Below, piece by piece: positions 7,898 through 16,247 of a stretch of 64,000 nucleotides of DNA. Position numbers and translations under genes: made by a program. The stretch is from Zhouia amylolytica (GTDB taxonomy: Bacteria > Bacteroidota > Bacteroidia > Flavobacteriales > Flavobacteriaceae), in NCBI RefSeq assembly GCF_900116365.1, contig NZ_FPAG01000003.1:1-64000 (forward strand). Reading direction: 5' to 3'. The first letter of the stretch is position 1; every line of letters begins with the position of its first letter. The notes beneath the pieces are model-generated. The model saw nothing but the letters and a program-made list of their open reading frames with translations, did not search any database and was not told the DNA's origin.

Positions 7898-9325
7898 CTA
7901 CCTGTAGCTTCTTGGCCCTAAAAAGGTAGCGCTTGTTGTTTCTATTAATGTATCCCCACTGTAAATACCAAGCTTAACCTTGGTTTTATCGTTTTCAAGT
8001 AACCCTTTGTCAATTTCAATAAATAAGGTTCCTTCGGCCAATCCTTCCCTTGGTATACTGAACACCTTATTACCTACCGATTTTACTTCGCCTTTAGGAG
8101 ACATGAGTTTAATCTGTACACTATCTATGTTTCTTACCGTTTTATTGATAATCTTATAAGTGTAAACATTGCTGATTAGATAGTCTCCTTTGTGTTCGTA
8201 TAATTGCCCGGGTAACCTTAGAACTGTAGCCTCTACGTCATTTCTTAAAAAGAGCATTCCAATTAAAAGGCCGGTCAGAATGGTTAATACTGCGATATAT
8301 CCTTTCATTCGTGGGGATAGTCTGAACGGTGTTTTTTTCTCAATGTTTTCAATGCTGGCATATCTAATAAGTCCCTTAGGATAGCCTACGCTTTCCATGA
8401 TATGGTCGCATGCATCGATGCACGCTGTGCAGTTCACACATTCCAGTTGTGTTCCGTTCCTGATGTCAATTCCCGTCGGACATACATGTACACATTGAGA
8501 GCAATCAATGCAATCGCCATGTCCCAAGGCATTTCTGTCTTCGTTTTTTCTAAACTTCTTTCTTCCATTTTTACCTTCACCTCGCTTGTAATCATAAGCT
8601 ACCACAATCGATTTATTGTCGAGTAGAACTCCTTGAAGTCTACCGTAAGGACATGCGATTATGCAGACCTGTTCTCTAAACCATGCAAAAATAAAATAGA
8701 AAACCCCGGTAAAAATAAAGAGCGAAACTAAAGTGCTCGAATGGTTTTTAGGTCCTTCAAGTATATATCTCAATAGTTGATCGCTCCCTATTAAATAAGC
8801 TAGAAATATGTTGGCGATAACAAAGGAGATAATAAAGAAGATAAACCACTTTATAAGCCTTTTTCTGATTTTCTCTGCATTCCAGGATTGTTTGGCCAAT
8901 CGGATTTGAGCTCCGCGGTCGCCATCGATCCAATATTCAATTCTTCTAAAAACCATTTCCATGAAAATGGTCTGAGGACAGATCCATCCACAAAAGATTC
9001 GTCCGAAGGCAACGGTAAACAGGGTGATAAATACCACCCCTATGATCATCGAAATTACAAACAAGTAGAAATCCTGAGGCCAAAAAGGCAGTCCGAAAAT
9101 ATTATATCGTCTTTCCAGCACATTGAACAGTAAGAACTGATTTCCGTTTATTTTGATAAAGGGAGCCAGAAATAAGAAGGCTAAGAGAAAATAACTAACA
9201 TACTTTCTGTATTTATAATAGTTTCCACTTGGCTTCTTAGGATGAACCCAAGCTCTTTTGCCTTCTTTGGTTACGGTACCAATGGAGTCTCTAAAAGCTT
9301 CTTTATTTTCGGTGTTTTGACCCAT
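7898..9325 (-). CDS. ccoG: Cytochrome c oxidase accessory protein CcoG (FixG), polyferredoxin
   Basis: 475 residues, full length. The N-terminal half has several membrane helices (about 45-65, 90-115, 160-185, 195-215). Two [4Fe-4S] motifs lie at about residues 268-308: CxxCxxCxxxCP, then CxxCxxCxxxCD. A C-terminal Ig-like FixG domain follows one more helix near 345-365. CcoG is reported to reduce copper during cbb3 maturation. It sits 15 bp after ccoP. Confidence 0.95.
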   Translation of the reverse strand: MGQNTENKEAFRDSIGTVTKEGKRAWVHPKKPSGNYYKYRKYVSYFLLAFLFLAPFIKINGNQFLLFNVLERRYNIFGLPFWPQDFYLFVISMIIGVVFITLFTVAFGRIFCGWICPQTIFMEMVFRRIEYWIDGDRGAQIRLAKQSWNAEKIRKRLIKWFIFFIISFVIANIFLAYLIGSDQLLRYILEGPKNHSSTLVSLFIFTGVFYFIFAWFREQVCIIACPYGRLQGVLLDNKSIVVAYDYKRGEGKNGRKKFRKNEDRNALGHGDCIDCSQCVHVCPTGIDIRNGTQLECVNCTACIDACDHIMESVGYPKGLIRYASIENIEKKTPFRLSPRMKGYIAVLTILTGLLIGMLFLRNDVEATVLRLPGQLYEHKGDYLISNVYTYKIINKTVRNIDSVQIKLMSPKGEVKSVGNKVFSIPREGLAEGTLFIEIDKGLLENDKTKVKLGIYSGDTLIETTSATFLGPRSYR

Positions 9326-9340
9326 GCTTGTACTTTCTGA

Positions 9341-10219
9341 TTATTCTTCTTCGGGTGTCCAGATTTCTCCTTCCGGAGCTTTTGGATTGGCAGGAGTTGT
9401 TCCCTCCAGGCTAAGTACATAACTAGCCACCTGAGCAACTTCTGAAGGTTTTAAGGATTGCTTCCAGGCGACCATTCCTTTCCCGTCTCTACCTCCTTCA
9501 GAAATTGTACGGAAAACATTTTTAATGCCACCTCCTAAAATCCAGTATTCGTCAGTTAAATTAGGTCCGATACCACCACCACCATCAGCCATGTGGCACG
9601 CGACACAATTCGTTTGGAATATACTTTTACCTGCGTTGAGGTCACTTGCTTCCGTCAGCAATTCTACAGTATTGGCATCGATGAGGTCTTTGGCGGTTCT
9701 CTTGTATTCTTCAATCTCTATTTTCGCCTTAGCCATCGCCTGTTCATACTCCTCGGCCTGTGTGTTCCCATCGAAGATATGATATTTGGCAAGGTATATT
9801 ACTGCAAATACAATCGAGATGTAGAAGCCATAAACCCACCAGGGAGGTAATGAATTGTCTAGTTCTCTAATACCATCGTAGTTGTGGTCTAAAATAATTT
9901 CACCTTCAGCCTCTATTGGTTGTGCTTTAGTAAGTCTTTTTTCAAGTTTTAGATACCAGGCATTTTTTCTGGCTTTAGCTCTTTTGAGCTCAATTGCTTT
10001 CTTCTGATCCTCTGTCATTATTGCATCGGCAAGCGAATTCATAGAACCTACCATAATCTCAATACCTATAAGTATGATGGCAAAAAGTAATATGAATACC
10101 GATACCATTGGGTACTCGATAAATGCAGGTTTTTCACCAGAGTCTATTAAGTACTCTGCGGCAATAAATACAATTGAGGTTATAGCGATGACACGTAAAT
10201 ATGATGCAAAACTTTTCAT
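9341..10219 (-). CDS. ccoP: cbb3-type cytochrome c oxidase subunit CcoP, single haem
   Basis: 292 residues. There are two N-terminal helices (about 8-25 and 38-58), then a linker and the CcoP-type Pro-Pro-Trp-Trp segment with a helix at about 125-145. One cytochrome c domain follows, with a single CVACH haem site near residue 207 and a later Met (Gly-Met-Val-Ala-Trp) as the probable sixth ligand. Most proteobacterial CcoP proteins carry two haem c domains. Only one CxxCH is present here, which is common in Bacteroidota. It passes electrons from periplasmic carriers to CcoNO. It follows ccoQ by 3 bp. Confidence 0.93.
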   Translation of the reverse strand: MKSFASYLRVIAITSIVFIAAEYLIDSGEKPAFIEYPMVSVFILLFAIILIGIEIMVGSMNSLADAIMTEDQKKAIELKRAKARKNAWYLKLEKRLTKAQPIEAEGEIILDHNYDGIRELDNSLPPWWVYGFYISIVFAVIYLAKYHIFDGNTQAEEYEQAMAKAKIEIEEYKRTAKDLIDANTVELLTEASDLNAGKSIFQTNCVACHMADGGGGIGPNLTDEYWILGGGIKNVFRTISEGGRDGKGMVAWKQSLKPSEVAQVASYVLSLEGTTPANPKAPEGEIWTPEEE

Positions 10220-10222
10220 CTG

Positions 10223-10402
10223 TTAATTGTTTTCTTGGTTGTCTAATGGAAATTGACTTACTTTCTTGATGTATTCCTTTTTGGCTGTAAATACCCACCA
10301 AAACAAGGCTACAAAGAATACAAAGAATATAGAGAGCGATATGATGGGATAAATCTGAATTCCATCAATGGTAGCCACATGATCTTTTATAAATTTAAAC
10401 AT
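10223..10402 (-). CDS. ccoQ: cbb3-type oxidase small subunit CcoQ (FixQ)
   Basis: 59 residues from the ATG at 10402-10400 to TAA at 10225-10223. It begins Met-Phe-Lys-Phe-Ile-Lys and has one membrane helix (about residues 17-38, rich in Ile/Phe/Val and ending in Trp-Trp). A short basic then polar tail follows. Size, single helix and position between ccoNO and ccoP identify it as CcoQ, which stabilises the oxidase complex. It lies 5 bp after ccoNO and 3 bp before ccoP. Confidence 0.88.
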   Translation of the reverse strand: MFKFIKDHVATIDGIQIYPIISLSIFFVFFVALFWWVFTAKKEYIKKVSQFPLDNQENN

Positions 10403-10407
10403 CGTTG

Positions 10408-12612
10408 TTAATTTTTAGTTGTAGCTTCTTCTGTACTGTTCTTTATTTTGATATCAGTTCCTAACCGCTGCAGATAAGCTATTATTGCAACGATTTCACG
10501 GTCTTTCATTTCAACAAACTCTTCACCATATTCCTGGGCAATTCGTTTGTCTTCCTGATAACTGGTTACAAAGTCGGGATCATTATGAAGGCTTTCTTCA
10601 ATTTTAGCACCTTGTTCCTTCATGCTTTTTTGTGCATTGGCAATATCCTCGTCGGTATAAGGAACGCCCAGTTTAACCATGGCTTCCATCTTAGCTTCTG
10701 TGTCTGACTTGTCTAATTTATTTCGGATAAGCCATTTGTAAGAAGGCATGATACTTCCTGATGAGGTACTTTGGGGATCATACATATGATTAAAGTGCCA
10801 GTTGTCTGAATATTTTCCTCCAACACGCATCAGGTCCGGTCCGGTCCGTTTACTACCCCATAGGAAAGGATGATCGTATACGTATTCACCTGCTTTAGAG
10901 TATTCTCCCTGATAGCGTTCGGTTTCACTTCTAAATGGTCTTACCATCTGTGAGTGACAAGAGACACAGCCTTCCCTGATATAAAGGTCTCTACCTTCCA
11001 ATTCAAGAGGGGTGTATGGTTTAACACTTGTAATTGTAGGAATGTTTGATTTAACCATAATTGTTGGAACAATCTGAATAACACCTCCTATTAAAATAGC
11101 GATGGTGGCTAATATGGTAAGTTGAACAGGTTTTCTTTCGAGCCATGTATGGAAAGTTTCTCCAGCAACACGCCCTTTAGATACTCGTGCTAGTGCAGGC
11201 GCTTCCGCCAATTCATCTTCGACTTTAGAGCCTCTTCTGATGGTTTGAATTGCATTGTAGATACCTACTAATACCCCAACAATATATAAAGACCCACCAA
11301 TCGCACGCATCCAGTACATAGGAATGATTTGTGTAACTGTTTCCAGGAAGTTTCCATAGACAAGAGTTCCGTCGGGGTTGAATTCTTTCCACATGGAAGC
11401 CTGAACAAAACCAGCGATATACATCGGAAGTGCATATAGTATAATACCAAGGGTGCCGATCCAGAAATGGAAGTTTGCCATAGGTATTGAGTATAATTTG
11501 GTTTTAAACATTTTTGGAACCAAATAATAGATCATACCAAAGGTTAGGAATCCATTCCATGCTAAAGCCCCAACGTGAACGTGAGCAATAATCCAGTCAG
11601 TAAAGTGAGCAATGGCATTTACATTTTTTAACGATAGCATAGGACCTTCGAAGGTCGCCATACCATAACCAGTGATGGCCACAACCATGAACTTTAAAAC
11701 AGGGTCTGTACGAACTTTATCCCAAACCCCTCTTAAGGTTAAGAGTCCGTTAATCATACCTCCCCATGAAGGAGCAATCAGCATTACTGAAAACACAACC
11801 CCAAGGTTTTGAGCCCAATCAGGAAGTGAGGTGTATAACAAGTGGTGAGGTCCAGCCCAGATATAAATAAAGATTAACGACCAGAAGTGCACAATTGATA
11901 ATCGATACGAATACACAGGTCGATCTGCAGCCTTGGGTACAAAATAATACATTAGTCCTAAGAACGGAGTAGTTAAAAAGAAGGCCACTGCATTGTGCCC
12001 GTACCACCATTGTACAAGTGCATCCTGTACACCTGCGTAAACAGAATAACTTTTCATGGCACTAACCGGAAGTTCTAAACTATTAAAAATATGGAGTACT
12101 GCAACGGTTACGAAGGTGGCTATGTAAAACCAGATCGCAACATATAAATGACGCTGTCTTCTGCGTAAAATTGTACCTATCATGTTCACCCCAAAGGCAA
12201 CCCAGATTAAGGCTATAGCAATATCGATTGGCCACTCCAGTTCAGCATATTCTTTAGAAGTTGTGTAACCAAGAGGTAAGGAAATGGCTGCAGCAACAAT
12301 GATCAATTGCCATCCCCAGAAATTAAGATTGCTTAAAAAATCACTGAACATCCTTGCCTTTAAGAGGCGTTGCAAGGAATAATATACCCCAGCAAAAATG
12401 GCATTTCCAACAAATGCAAAGATTACCGCATTGGTGTGTAAGGGTCTTAATCGACCAAAACTTAACCATGGTATATCTTCGGTTAAATTCGGAAATAAAA
12501 ATAATAAGGCTAGAAGTAAGCCTATCAACATTCCTACTACACCCCATAGCATGGTGGCATAGAGAAACTTTTTAACAATTTTGTTGTCGTAGTAAAATTG
12601 TTGCACTTCCAT
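10408..12612 (-). CDS. ccoN: Fused cbb3-type oxidase subunits I and II (CcoNO)
   Basis: 734 residues. Residues 1 to about 480 form the multi-helix CcoN haem-copper subunit, with the conserved Trp-Trp-Tyr-Gly-His-Asn-Ala segment near residue 200 and His-Val-His-Val-Gly-Ala-Leu near 350. After another helix (about 495-520), the C-terminal 200 residues are CcoO, with one haem c site CVSCH near residue 547 and the Met-Val-Arg-Pro-Phe motif. This CcoN-CcoO fusion is common in Bacteroidota. It reduces oxygen with high affinity and pumps protons. It lies 8 bp after ccoS. Confidence 0.96.
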   Translation of the reverse strand: MEVQQFYYDNKIVKKFLYATMLWGVVGMLIGLLLALLFLFPNLTEDIPWLSFGRLRPLHTNAVIFAFVGNAIFAGVYYSLQRLLKARMFSDFLSNLNFWGWQLIIVAAAISLPLGYTTSKEYAELEWPIDIAIALIWVAFGVNMIGTILRRRQRHLYVAIWFYIATFVTVAVLHIFNSLELPVSAMKSYSVYAGVQDALVQWWYGHNAVAFFLTTPFLGLMYYFVPKAADRPVYSYRLSIVHFWSLIFIYIWAGPHHLLYTSLPDWAQNLGVVFSVMLIAPSWGGMINGLLTLRGVWDKVRTDPVLKFMVVAITGYGMATFEGPMLSLKNVNAIAHFTDWIIAHVHVGALAWNGFLTFGMIYYLVPKMFKTKLYSIPMANFHFWIGTLGIILYALPMYIAGFVQASMWKEFNPDGTLVYGNFLETVTQIIPMYWMRAIGGSLYIVGVLVGIYNAIQTIRRGSKVEDELAEAPALARVSKGRVAGETFHTWLERKPVQLTILATIAILIGGVIQIVPTIMVKSNIPTITSVKPYTPLELEGRDLYIREGCVSCHSQMVRPFRSETERYQGEYSKAGEYVYDHPFLWGSKRTGPDLMRVGGKYSDNWHFNHMYDPQSTSSGSIMPSYKWLIRNKLDKSDTEAKMEAMVKLGVPYTDEDIANAQKSMKEQGAKIEESLHNDPDFVTSYQEDKRIAQEYGEEFVEMKDREIVAIIAYLQRLGTDIKIKNSTEEATTKN

Positions 12613-12620
12613 AATTATGA

Positions 12621-12806
12621 TTATTTATTACTTGATTGTTGATTAGTTTTCTTTTTGTCTTTTACAAGTTCGTCTTCAAAGAGCATACGTATAGATGGGG
12701 TATAGTCATCATCAAACTGTCCTCTTTTTACGGCCGTGACAAATGCAATAAAAAATACTACAGCCACAGCTATACTAACTGTAATTAAAATATAGATAAC
12801 ACTCAT
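12621..12806 (-). CDS. ccoS: cbb3-type oxidase assembly protein CcoS
   Basis: About 61 residues from the ATG at 12806-12804. One N-terminal helix is followed by a short cytosolic tail with the Phe-Asp-Asp-Asp-Tyr-Thr-Pro motif typical of CcoS, needed for cofactor insertion in cbb3 oxidases. A longer reading from TTG 12827 is rejected because that codon lies inside the promoter element at 12825-12832. Transcription should begin near 12820, giving a 5' leader of about 14 nt. This is the first gene of the oxidase operon that runs to 6720. Confidence 0.88.
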   Translation of the reverse strand: MSVIYILITVSIAVAVVFFIAFVTAVKRGQFDDDYTPSIRMLFEDELVKDKKKTNQQSSNK

Positions 12807-12824
12807 ACCTGTGAGATTACTCGA

Positions 12825-12832
12825 CAAATGTA
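12825..12832 (-). promoter_or_regulatory. cco operon promoter -7 element
   Basis: Read on the minus strand it is TACATTTG, a perfect TAnnTTTG match. It begins 24 bp from the Fnr-type site at 12856-12867. The predicted start near 12820 precedes the ccoS ATG by 14 nt. Confidence 0.7.
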
Positions 12833-12855
12833 ACTTTCGCGAAATCCATAAAAGA

Positions 12856-12867
12856 TGATATTTGTCA
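12856..12867 (-). promoter_or_regulatory. Fnr-type operator of the cco operon
   Basis: TGACAAATATCA on the minus strand is the same 12-mer as at 972 and 15298. Its first three bases, TGA, are also the fixI stop codon, so the site is embedded at the end of that gene. The spacing to the promoter element is 24 bp, which puts the centre at about -41.5. Confidence 0.75.
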
Positions 12868-15246
12868 TATTCGTTTATTTAAATTCTTTCCAATCAAGTT
12901 GGTCATTATCGTGGTGAAAGCAACAATACTAATGGAGCTTAAAGGCATGAGTATAGCAGCGATTACCGGAGATAAATTTCCACTGATGGCAAAGGCCAGT
13001 CCAACAGTATTATATAAGAAGGATAAAATGAAACTGGCAATTATAACTTTCATTGCCTTTTTACTCGCCCATAAATACCGTGGAATTAAATCAAATTTTG
13101 AGGCGTCCAGAATAGCATCAGAAGCAGGAGTAAATACATTTACATTTTCCGCTATAGCAATCCCAACATTACTTTGTCTGAGGGCCCCCGCATCGTTTAA
13201 ACCATCACCAACCATCATGATATTAGCTCCTTCTGCTTGATGGTATTTTATATAATTTAATTTTTCATCTGGTTTTTGATTGAAGAATAATTTAGTTCCC
13301 GGAGGAAGTAGTTTTTCAAGATTCCCTCGTTCGCTCTCATTATCTCCAGAAAGAATGGTCATCTCATAGGAATTCTTTAAACTATTGAATAATTTCGATA
13401 GTCCTTTTCGGTAGGAGTTGTAAAAGGTGTACATCCCCTTATAATTGTCATTGGTGGCAACGTGTACAGCCGTCTTTAGTGATTTTTGAGTAACTGGTGC
13501 CTTGAGAAATGCTGCAGACCCCAGTTTTATGGTTTGATCATTGTGAGAAGCTTCAATACCTTTCCCGCTATACTCATTAAACTCATCAAGGGTTATGATT
13601 TGATTCTCTTTAAGAATACTGTACAATTGACGACTCAATGGGTGATTTGAGTTTCTTAGTGTGTTTTTCAGAAGGGTTTGCTCACGGTTATCAAGTGGGT
13701 CACCTTCATAAGTTACTTTTGTTTCTTTGTTGGAAGTTATGGTGCCAGTTTTGTCGAAAATAATGCTGTTTATTTTAGCCAGTTGTTCTAGTACATGAGC
13801 ATTTTTTAAGTAAAATTTATTTTTACCGAAAATACGTAGCATATTTCCCAGTGTAAATGGGGCAGATAGGGCAAGTGCGCAGGGGCAAGCTACAATAAGA
13901 ATGGAGGTAAATACATTCATTGCTTTTGGAGCGTCAAACCATAACCAAAATCCGGCCGATCCAAAGGCGATGATTAAAATTATAATGGTAAAATATTTAC
14001 TGATACTATCGGTTACATTTATGAACCCTTCGTGTTTATCTTTTGCGAAGACATCGTTACTCCATAATTGTGTTAAATAACTTTGTGAGACACTCTTGAG
14101 AGCTTCTAATTCAATCGCCTCTCCAGTTTGTTTACCTCCGGCGAAAAGTTTATCTCCACTGAATTTACGAACCGCCTCAGCTTCACCGGTAACAAAACTA
14201 TAATCAATTTTACCTTTTCCTTTTAAAAGGATAGCGTCAACGGGAATGAGTTCTTCATTTCTGATAAGAAGTTTATCCCCTTGCTTAATGTCATAAACCT
14301 GAATACTTTCTTCGCTTCCGTTGGAATTGATTTTGGTGATTCCGATAGGGAAATAGCTTTTGTAGTCACGTTCAAAAGAAAGGAAATTATAGGTCTTTTG
14401 CTGGAAAAACTTGCCCAAGAGTAAAAAGAAGAGGAGGCCGGTTAAACTATCAAAAAAACCTTGTCCCGTATCTGTCACGATCTCGAAAGTACTCCTTAAA
14501 AATAACACGGCAATACCAAGAGCAATTGGAATATCTATGTTGAGGATTTTAGAACGAAGTCCCTTATAGGCAGAAATAAAATAGTCTGAAGCAGCATAAA
14601 ATACAACAGGGAGTGATAACACGAACATAATCCACCTAAAAAAAGGTTTATACTGATTGAGCCAGAATTCATCGACTTCAAAATACTCAGGGAATGATAA
14701 AAGCATTACATTTCCAAATGCGAAACCGGCAACTCCAAGTTTATAAATTAAACTTCGATCCTTTCCTTTTTTGTTCTTTTGGTAATCTTCCAGGCTGATA
14801 TATGGCTCATAGCCAATAGCGCTGATCAGCAGGACAAGCGCCTTAAGTGAAATGCTTTCTGAACTATAAGTAATGCGAACCGTTTTCTTTGGGAAATTAA
14901 CCAAAGAGCTTTTTATATTATCGTTGAGTTTATTTAAGTTTTCTAAGACCCATATACACGAACTGCAATGAATGTGGGGAATGTATAAATTAACAATTTG
15001 TGTATGTCCATCATTAAATTCAAGAAGTTTTTCCACAATGTTGTCATTGTCTAAAAAGTCAAATTTATCCTTGTTGTTAGTTGGAGTAGCCCCTGGGGAA
15101 TTTTCCATTTCATAATATCCCGCGAGGTCATTCTCAGAAAATATCTGATATACAGTTTTACAGCCATTACAACAAAAATCTTTGGCGTCGAATACAAAAG
15201 AATTTGTGTCGCACTCAGTGCCACAGTGAAAACATTGTTTAATCAT
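12865..15246 (-). CDS. ccoI: Cu+-transporting P-type ATPase for cbb3 oxidase maturation (FixI/CcoI)
   Basis: 793 residues. A Cys-rich N-terminus (C5, C8, C12, C25, C26, C29) is followed by a heavy-metal-associated domain with HCSSC (C94, C97). The P1B-ATPase core carries Cys-Pro-Cys near residue 455, Asp-Lys-Thr-Gly-Thr near 497 and Gly-Asp-Gly-Leu-Asn-Asp-Ala near 680. The long Cys-rich start and adjacency to ccoS identify the FixI/CcoI/CtpA branch, which exports copper for insertion into CcoN, rather than a detoxifying CopA. Its stop codon overlaps the operator of the next operon. Confidence 0.93.
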   Translation of the reverse strand: MIKQCFHCGTECDTNSFVFDAKDFCCNGCKTVYQIFSENDLAGYYEMENSPGATPTNNKDKFDFLDNDNIVEKLLEFNDGHTQIVNLYIPHIHCSSCIWVLENLNKLNDNIKSSLVNFPKKTVRITYSSESISLKALVLLISAIGYEPYISLEDYQKNKKGKDRSLIYKLGVAGFAFGNVMLLSFPEYFEVDEFWLNQYKPFFRWIMFVLSLPVVFYAASDYFISAYKGLRSKILNIDIPIALGIAVLFLRSTFEIVTDTGQGFFDSLTGLLFFLLLGKFFQQKTYNFLSFERDYKSYFPIGITKINSNGSEESIQVYDIKQGDKLLIRNEELIPVDAILLKGKGKIDYSFVTGEAEAVRKFSGDKLFAGGKQTGEAIELEALKSVSQSYLTQLWSNDVFAKDKHEGFINVTDSISKYFTIIILIIAFGSAGFWLWFDAPKAMNVFTSILIVACPCALALSAPFTLGNMLRIFGKNKFYLKNAHVLEQLAKINSIIFDKTGTITSNKETKVTYEGDPLDNREQTLLKNTLRNSNHPLSRQLYSILKENQIITLDEFNEYSGKGIEASHNDQTIKLGSAAFLKAPVTQKSLKTAVHVATNDNYKGMYTFYNSYRKGLSKLFNSLKNSYEMTILSGDNESERGNLEKLLPPGTKLFFNQKPDEKLNYIKYHQAEGANIMMVGDGLNDAGALRQSNVGIAIAENVNVFTPASDAILDASKFDLIPRYLWASKKAMKVIIASFILSFLYNTVGLAFAISGNLSPVIAAILMPLSSISIVAFTTIMTNLIGKNLNKRI

Positions 15247-15266
15247 CCTTGCTCTTTTACCTGGTA

Positions 15267-15274
15267 CAAAGATT
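15267..15274 (-). promoter_or_regulatory. fixI promoter -7 element
   Basis: AATCTTTG on the minus strand matches TAnnTTTG with one mismatch in the first base. It begins 24 bp from the Fnr-type site, the same spacing as for hemN and ccoS. Transcription would start near 15262, about 16 nt before the fixI ATG. Confidence 0.55.
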
Positions 15275-15297
15275 CACATCAATTTAGCAAAAAAATA

Positions 15298-15309
15298 TGA
15301 TATTTGTCA
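15298..15309. promoter_or_regulatory. Fnr-type operator between fixI and the Crp/Fnr gene
   Basis: TGATATTTGTCA. Towards fixI it lies 24 bp from the -7 element, an activating position. Towards the regulator gene it ends only 9 bp before TAATTTTG at 15319-15326, so it would cover the -33 region and could give negative autoregulation. Confidence 0.7.
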
Positions 15310-15318
15310 CCTAAGTAG

Positions 15319-15326
15319 TAATTTTG
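15319..15326 (+). promoter_or_regulatory. Promoter -7 element of the Crp/Fnr gene
   Basis: TAATTTTG is a perfect TAnnTTTG match. The start would be near 15332, 22 nt before the ATG at 15354. A TTG in the same frame at 15324 lies inside this element, so it is unlikely to be the start codon. Confidence 0.55.
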
Positions 15327-15353
15327 GGACGCCAAATCAAGCGTTTATGTGTC

Positions 15354-16040
15354 ATGGGTAAATGTGAACAATGTATTGTAAGACAATTTAGTGCATTAAG
15401 AGCACTGGATAAGGATGAACTTATGCGGATGTCTAATTGTAAGACCTCTCACTCTGTTAAAAAGGGGGAGGCTTTATTCGAAGAAGGTGACCACATTAAT
15501 GGTGTTTTTTGTATTAAGTCGGGAATTTGTAAACTAACCAAGCTGAGCCCGAACGGTAAAAATCAAATCGTTAAATTCATTAAGAGAGGAGACCTTCTTG
15601 GTCAAAGAAGTTTGATAAGTGATGAAGCGGTAAATCTTTCAGCGGTGGCAATAGATGAAATGGAAGTTTGCTTTATACCAAAGGAAGAAGTGATGCGATT
15701 CTTTAAGGAAAATTCTAAATTTAATGCAGAAATCATAAAAGATATTTGCCATGATCTTAAGCTGGCTGATGATGCTATTGTGGAAATGGCTCAAAAAAGT
15801 GTGAAACAACGATTAGCCGGAGCTTTATTGGAATTTGAAGAAGAGTTTGGGGTAGACAAGGAGCAATACCTGAAAGTTTCTTTATCCAGAGAAGAAATTT
15901 CAAATGTGGTGGGGACAGCCACAGAATCCTTAATCAGAATGCTATCTGATTTCTCTAAGAAGGGAATGCTTGAGACCAATGGCAAAAAAATTAAAATTGC
16001 CAATCGAACTGAGCTGGAAAGAGTGGCTGAAGGGTTTTAA
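15354..16040 (+). CDS. Crp/Fnr-family transcriptional regulator with N-terminal cysteines
   Basis: 228 residues from ATG 15354. A cyclic-nucleotide-binding-like beta-roll (about 25-115) is followed by a dimer helix and a winged helix-turn-helix near 165-215. The recognition helix contains Glu-Ser-Leu-Ile-Arg, which keeps the Glu and Arg used by Crp/Fnr proteins to contact DNA. Cysteines lie at 4, 7, 29, 53, 59 and 106. The N-terminal CxxC plus a later Cys (106, near the place of E. coli Fnr C122) would allow an oxygen-sensing iron-sulfur cluster, but this is inference. It is divergent from fixI and is the likely activator acting on the three identical operators. Confidence 0.88.
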   Translation: MGKCEQCIVRQFSALRALDKDELMRMSNCKTSHSVKKGEALFEEGDHINGVFCIKSGICKLTKLSPNGKNQIVKFIKRGDLLGQRSLISDEAVNLSAVAIDEMEVCFIPKEEVMRFFKENSKFNAEIIKDICHDLKLADDAIVEMAQKSVKQRLAGALLEFEEEFGVDKEQYLKVSLSREEISNVVGTATESLIRMLSDFSKKGMLETNGKKIKIANRTELERVAEGF

Positions 16041-16130
16041 AAACGTGTTCTATACAGTTAAATAACTGTATAATCGATTGTTTTGATTCAATTAATTTCA
16101 GAACTATGGTGTAATTGAAAATTAAACGAT

Positions 16131-16138
16131 TACCTTTG
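16131..16138 (+). promoter_or_regulatory. Promoter -7 element of rpsU
   Basis: TACCTTTG followed by CA is a perfect TAnnTTTG element. I see no TTG at the expected -33 distance. A start near 16144 would give a 5' leader of about 165 nt, unusually long for this genome. Confidence 0.5.
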
Positions 16139-16247
16139 CACCACCATTGGCAACAGTTGATCTTAAGTAGAAATTTGTTATTCTTCCAGATAAGTATCTC
16201 AATTTATTCTTGTTTTTTTGATTCTTTGCTGATTTTAAGAGATGTTA

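Noticed and set aside
12807-12827. TTG start for CcoS at 12827
   Set aside because: The codon lies in the promoter element, upstream of the expected transcript start.
12899-13240. 113-codon frame opposite fixI
   Set aside because: It lies antisense to the highly conserved C-terminal half of the copper ATPase and encodes nothing recognisable.
15324-15353. TTG start of the Crp/Fnr gene
   Set aside because: It lies inside the -7 element TAATTTTG; the ATG at 15354 fits the family.
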